Source: CAYOBW01 sp964402115 (GTDB lineage Bacteria; Verrucomicrobiota; Kiritimatiellia; UBA8416; CAYOBW01). From it: DNA of 21,476 nucleotides. Below, piece after piece: positions 21,276 through 21,476 of this stretch. Where the stretch lies: positions 1 to 21,476 of the forward strand of contig CAYOBW010000115.1 of assembly GCA_964402115.1 (NCBI GenBank). The letters run 5' to 3'. Every line of letters starts with the position of its first letter. Positions within the stretch are counted from its first letter, which is position 1. The position numbers and the translations under genes are program-made. The notes below the pieces were generated by a model. The model saw nothing but the letters and a program-made list of their open reading frames with translations, was not told the origin of the DNA and did not search any database.

Positions 21276-21476
21276 TGAGGTCTCCTTTCTTGCCGCGAAG
21301 CAACCGCAGCTTCAGTTTACCATATTCCACGCCTTGGACGGCTACCCCATCCTCAATCGCGAGAGAGGCGGCAGCCCCGGCGCTCTGCCCCAGGATCATG
21401 ACAGATAATCCTAGAAACGGAAGTAGCCCTCCACTTTTTCTCTGCACATTCACAGCACTGTACCGGTGAGGACGCG
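21276..21476 (-). pseudogene. C-terminal remnant of an FAD-dependent oxidoreductase (partial)
   Basis: The minus-strand frame that includes a GTG at 21453 is open to the window edge. It contains VMILGQSAGAAASLAIEDG followed by VAVQGVEYGKLKLRLL, which I recognise as the C-terminus of FAD_oxidored-type proteins (usual pattern: MLGQSAGTAA.LA...GVAVQ.V.Y..L...LL). Upstream residues (RYSAVNVQRKSGGLLP) do not match the family, and the frame fails to stop before the next gene, running on inside it to 21109. A TAA at 21268-21266 lies in another frame, so a one-base shift would end it neatly. It could be a decayed gene, a sequencing error at a contig end, or the end of an intact gene outside the window. 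The 201 bases also hold the start region of the beta-helix gene. Confidence 0.5.
21281..21288 (-). promoter_or_regulatory. Ribosome-binding site of the beta-helix protein
   Basis: AAAGGAG on the minus strand, with a 5-6 nt spacer before ATG 21275. It is the best Shine-Dalgarno match in the window and fixes this start. Confidence 0.75.

Noticed and set aside
1..21476. tRNA, rRNA, riboswitch or insertion-sequence features
   Set aside because: No cloverleaf, rRNA-like stretch, transposase motif or terminal inverted repeats were noticed by eye; gaps between genes are too short to hold most of them. A covariance-model scan was not possible here.

Overview
The window is one 21.5 kb, high-GC stretch of an envelope/secretion and surface-glycan locus. 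The organism is probably a member of the PVC superphylum, most likely Kiritimatiellota or a related Verrucomicrobiota lineage. This is inference from protein style, not a database match: two proteins end in the DPDGDG...EE-type calcium loop plus a short beta domain that I associate with those phyla, one is a verrucomicrobial-style C25 peptidase, and there is a very large DUF11/SdrD-like surface protein.

Layout. (1) 3-11165 (+): the 3' part of a giant repetitive surface protein, at least 3,689 aa here, with its 5' end off the window. It has five A-B pairs of DUF11/isopeptide-D2-like modules, some carrying whole foreign domains inside them (a carbohydrate-binding-like domain, and two pairs of repeats resembling phage tail fibres), then eight SdrD-B-like repeats, an FnIII-like module and a Ca-loop C-terminal domain. 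(2) 11180-14209 (+): a secreted gingipain-family (C25) cysteine peptidase with both catalytic motifs, starting 14 nt after the giant gene. It has its own copies of the FnIII-like and C-terminal modules. (3) 14212-14253: six tandem copies of a 7-bp repeat. (4) 14265-20168 (+): four glycan genes joined by 4-nt start/stop overlaps: an O-antigen ligase/polymerase-like membrane protein with a TPR tail, a membrane-anchored polysaccharide deacetylase, a glycosyltransferase fused to a sugar-type formyltransferase, and a second GT4 glycosyltransferase. (5) 20205-21275 (-): a convergent secreted or lipoprotein beta-helix protein of the pectate-lyase-3 superfamily. (6) 21276-21476 (-): what looks like a C-terminal remnant of an FAD-dependent oxidoreductase, running off the window.

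How the genes may work together. The most interesting reading is that the giant adhesin and the C25 peptidase form a pair marked by shared modules, next to a small operon that polymerises and modifies a surface glycan. In Bacteroidota, a C25 peptidase (PorU) removes a conserved C-terminal sorting domain and attaches cargo to a lipopolysaccharide (the type IX system). The arrangement here resembles that logic without showing any type IX gene, so it is a hypothesis only. In the glycan operon, a deacetylase and a formyltransferase side by side could replace an N-acetyl by an N-formyl group on an amino sugar.
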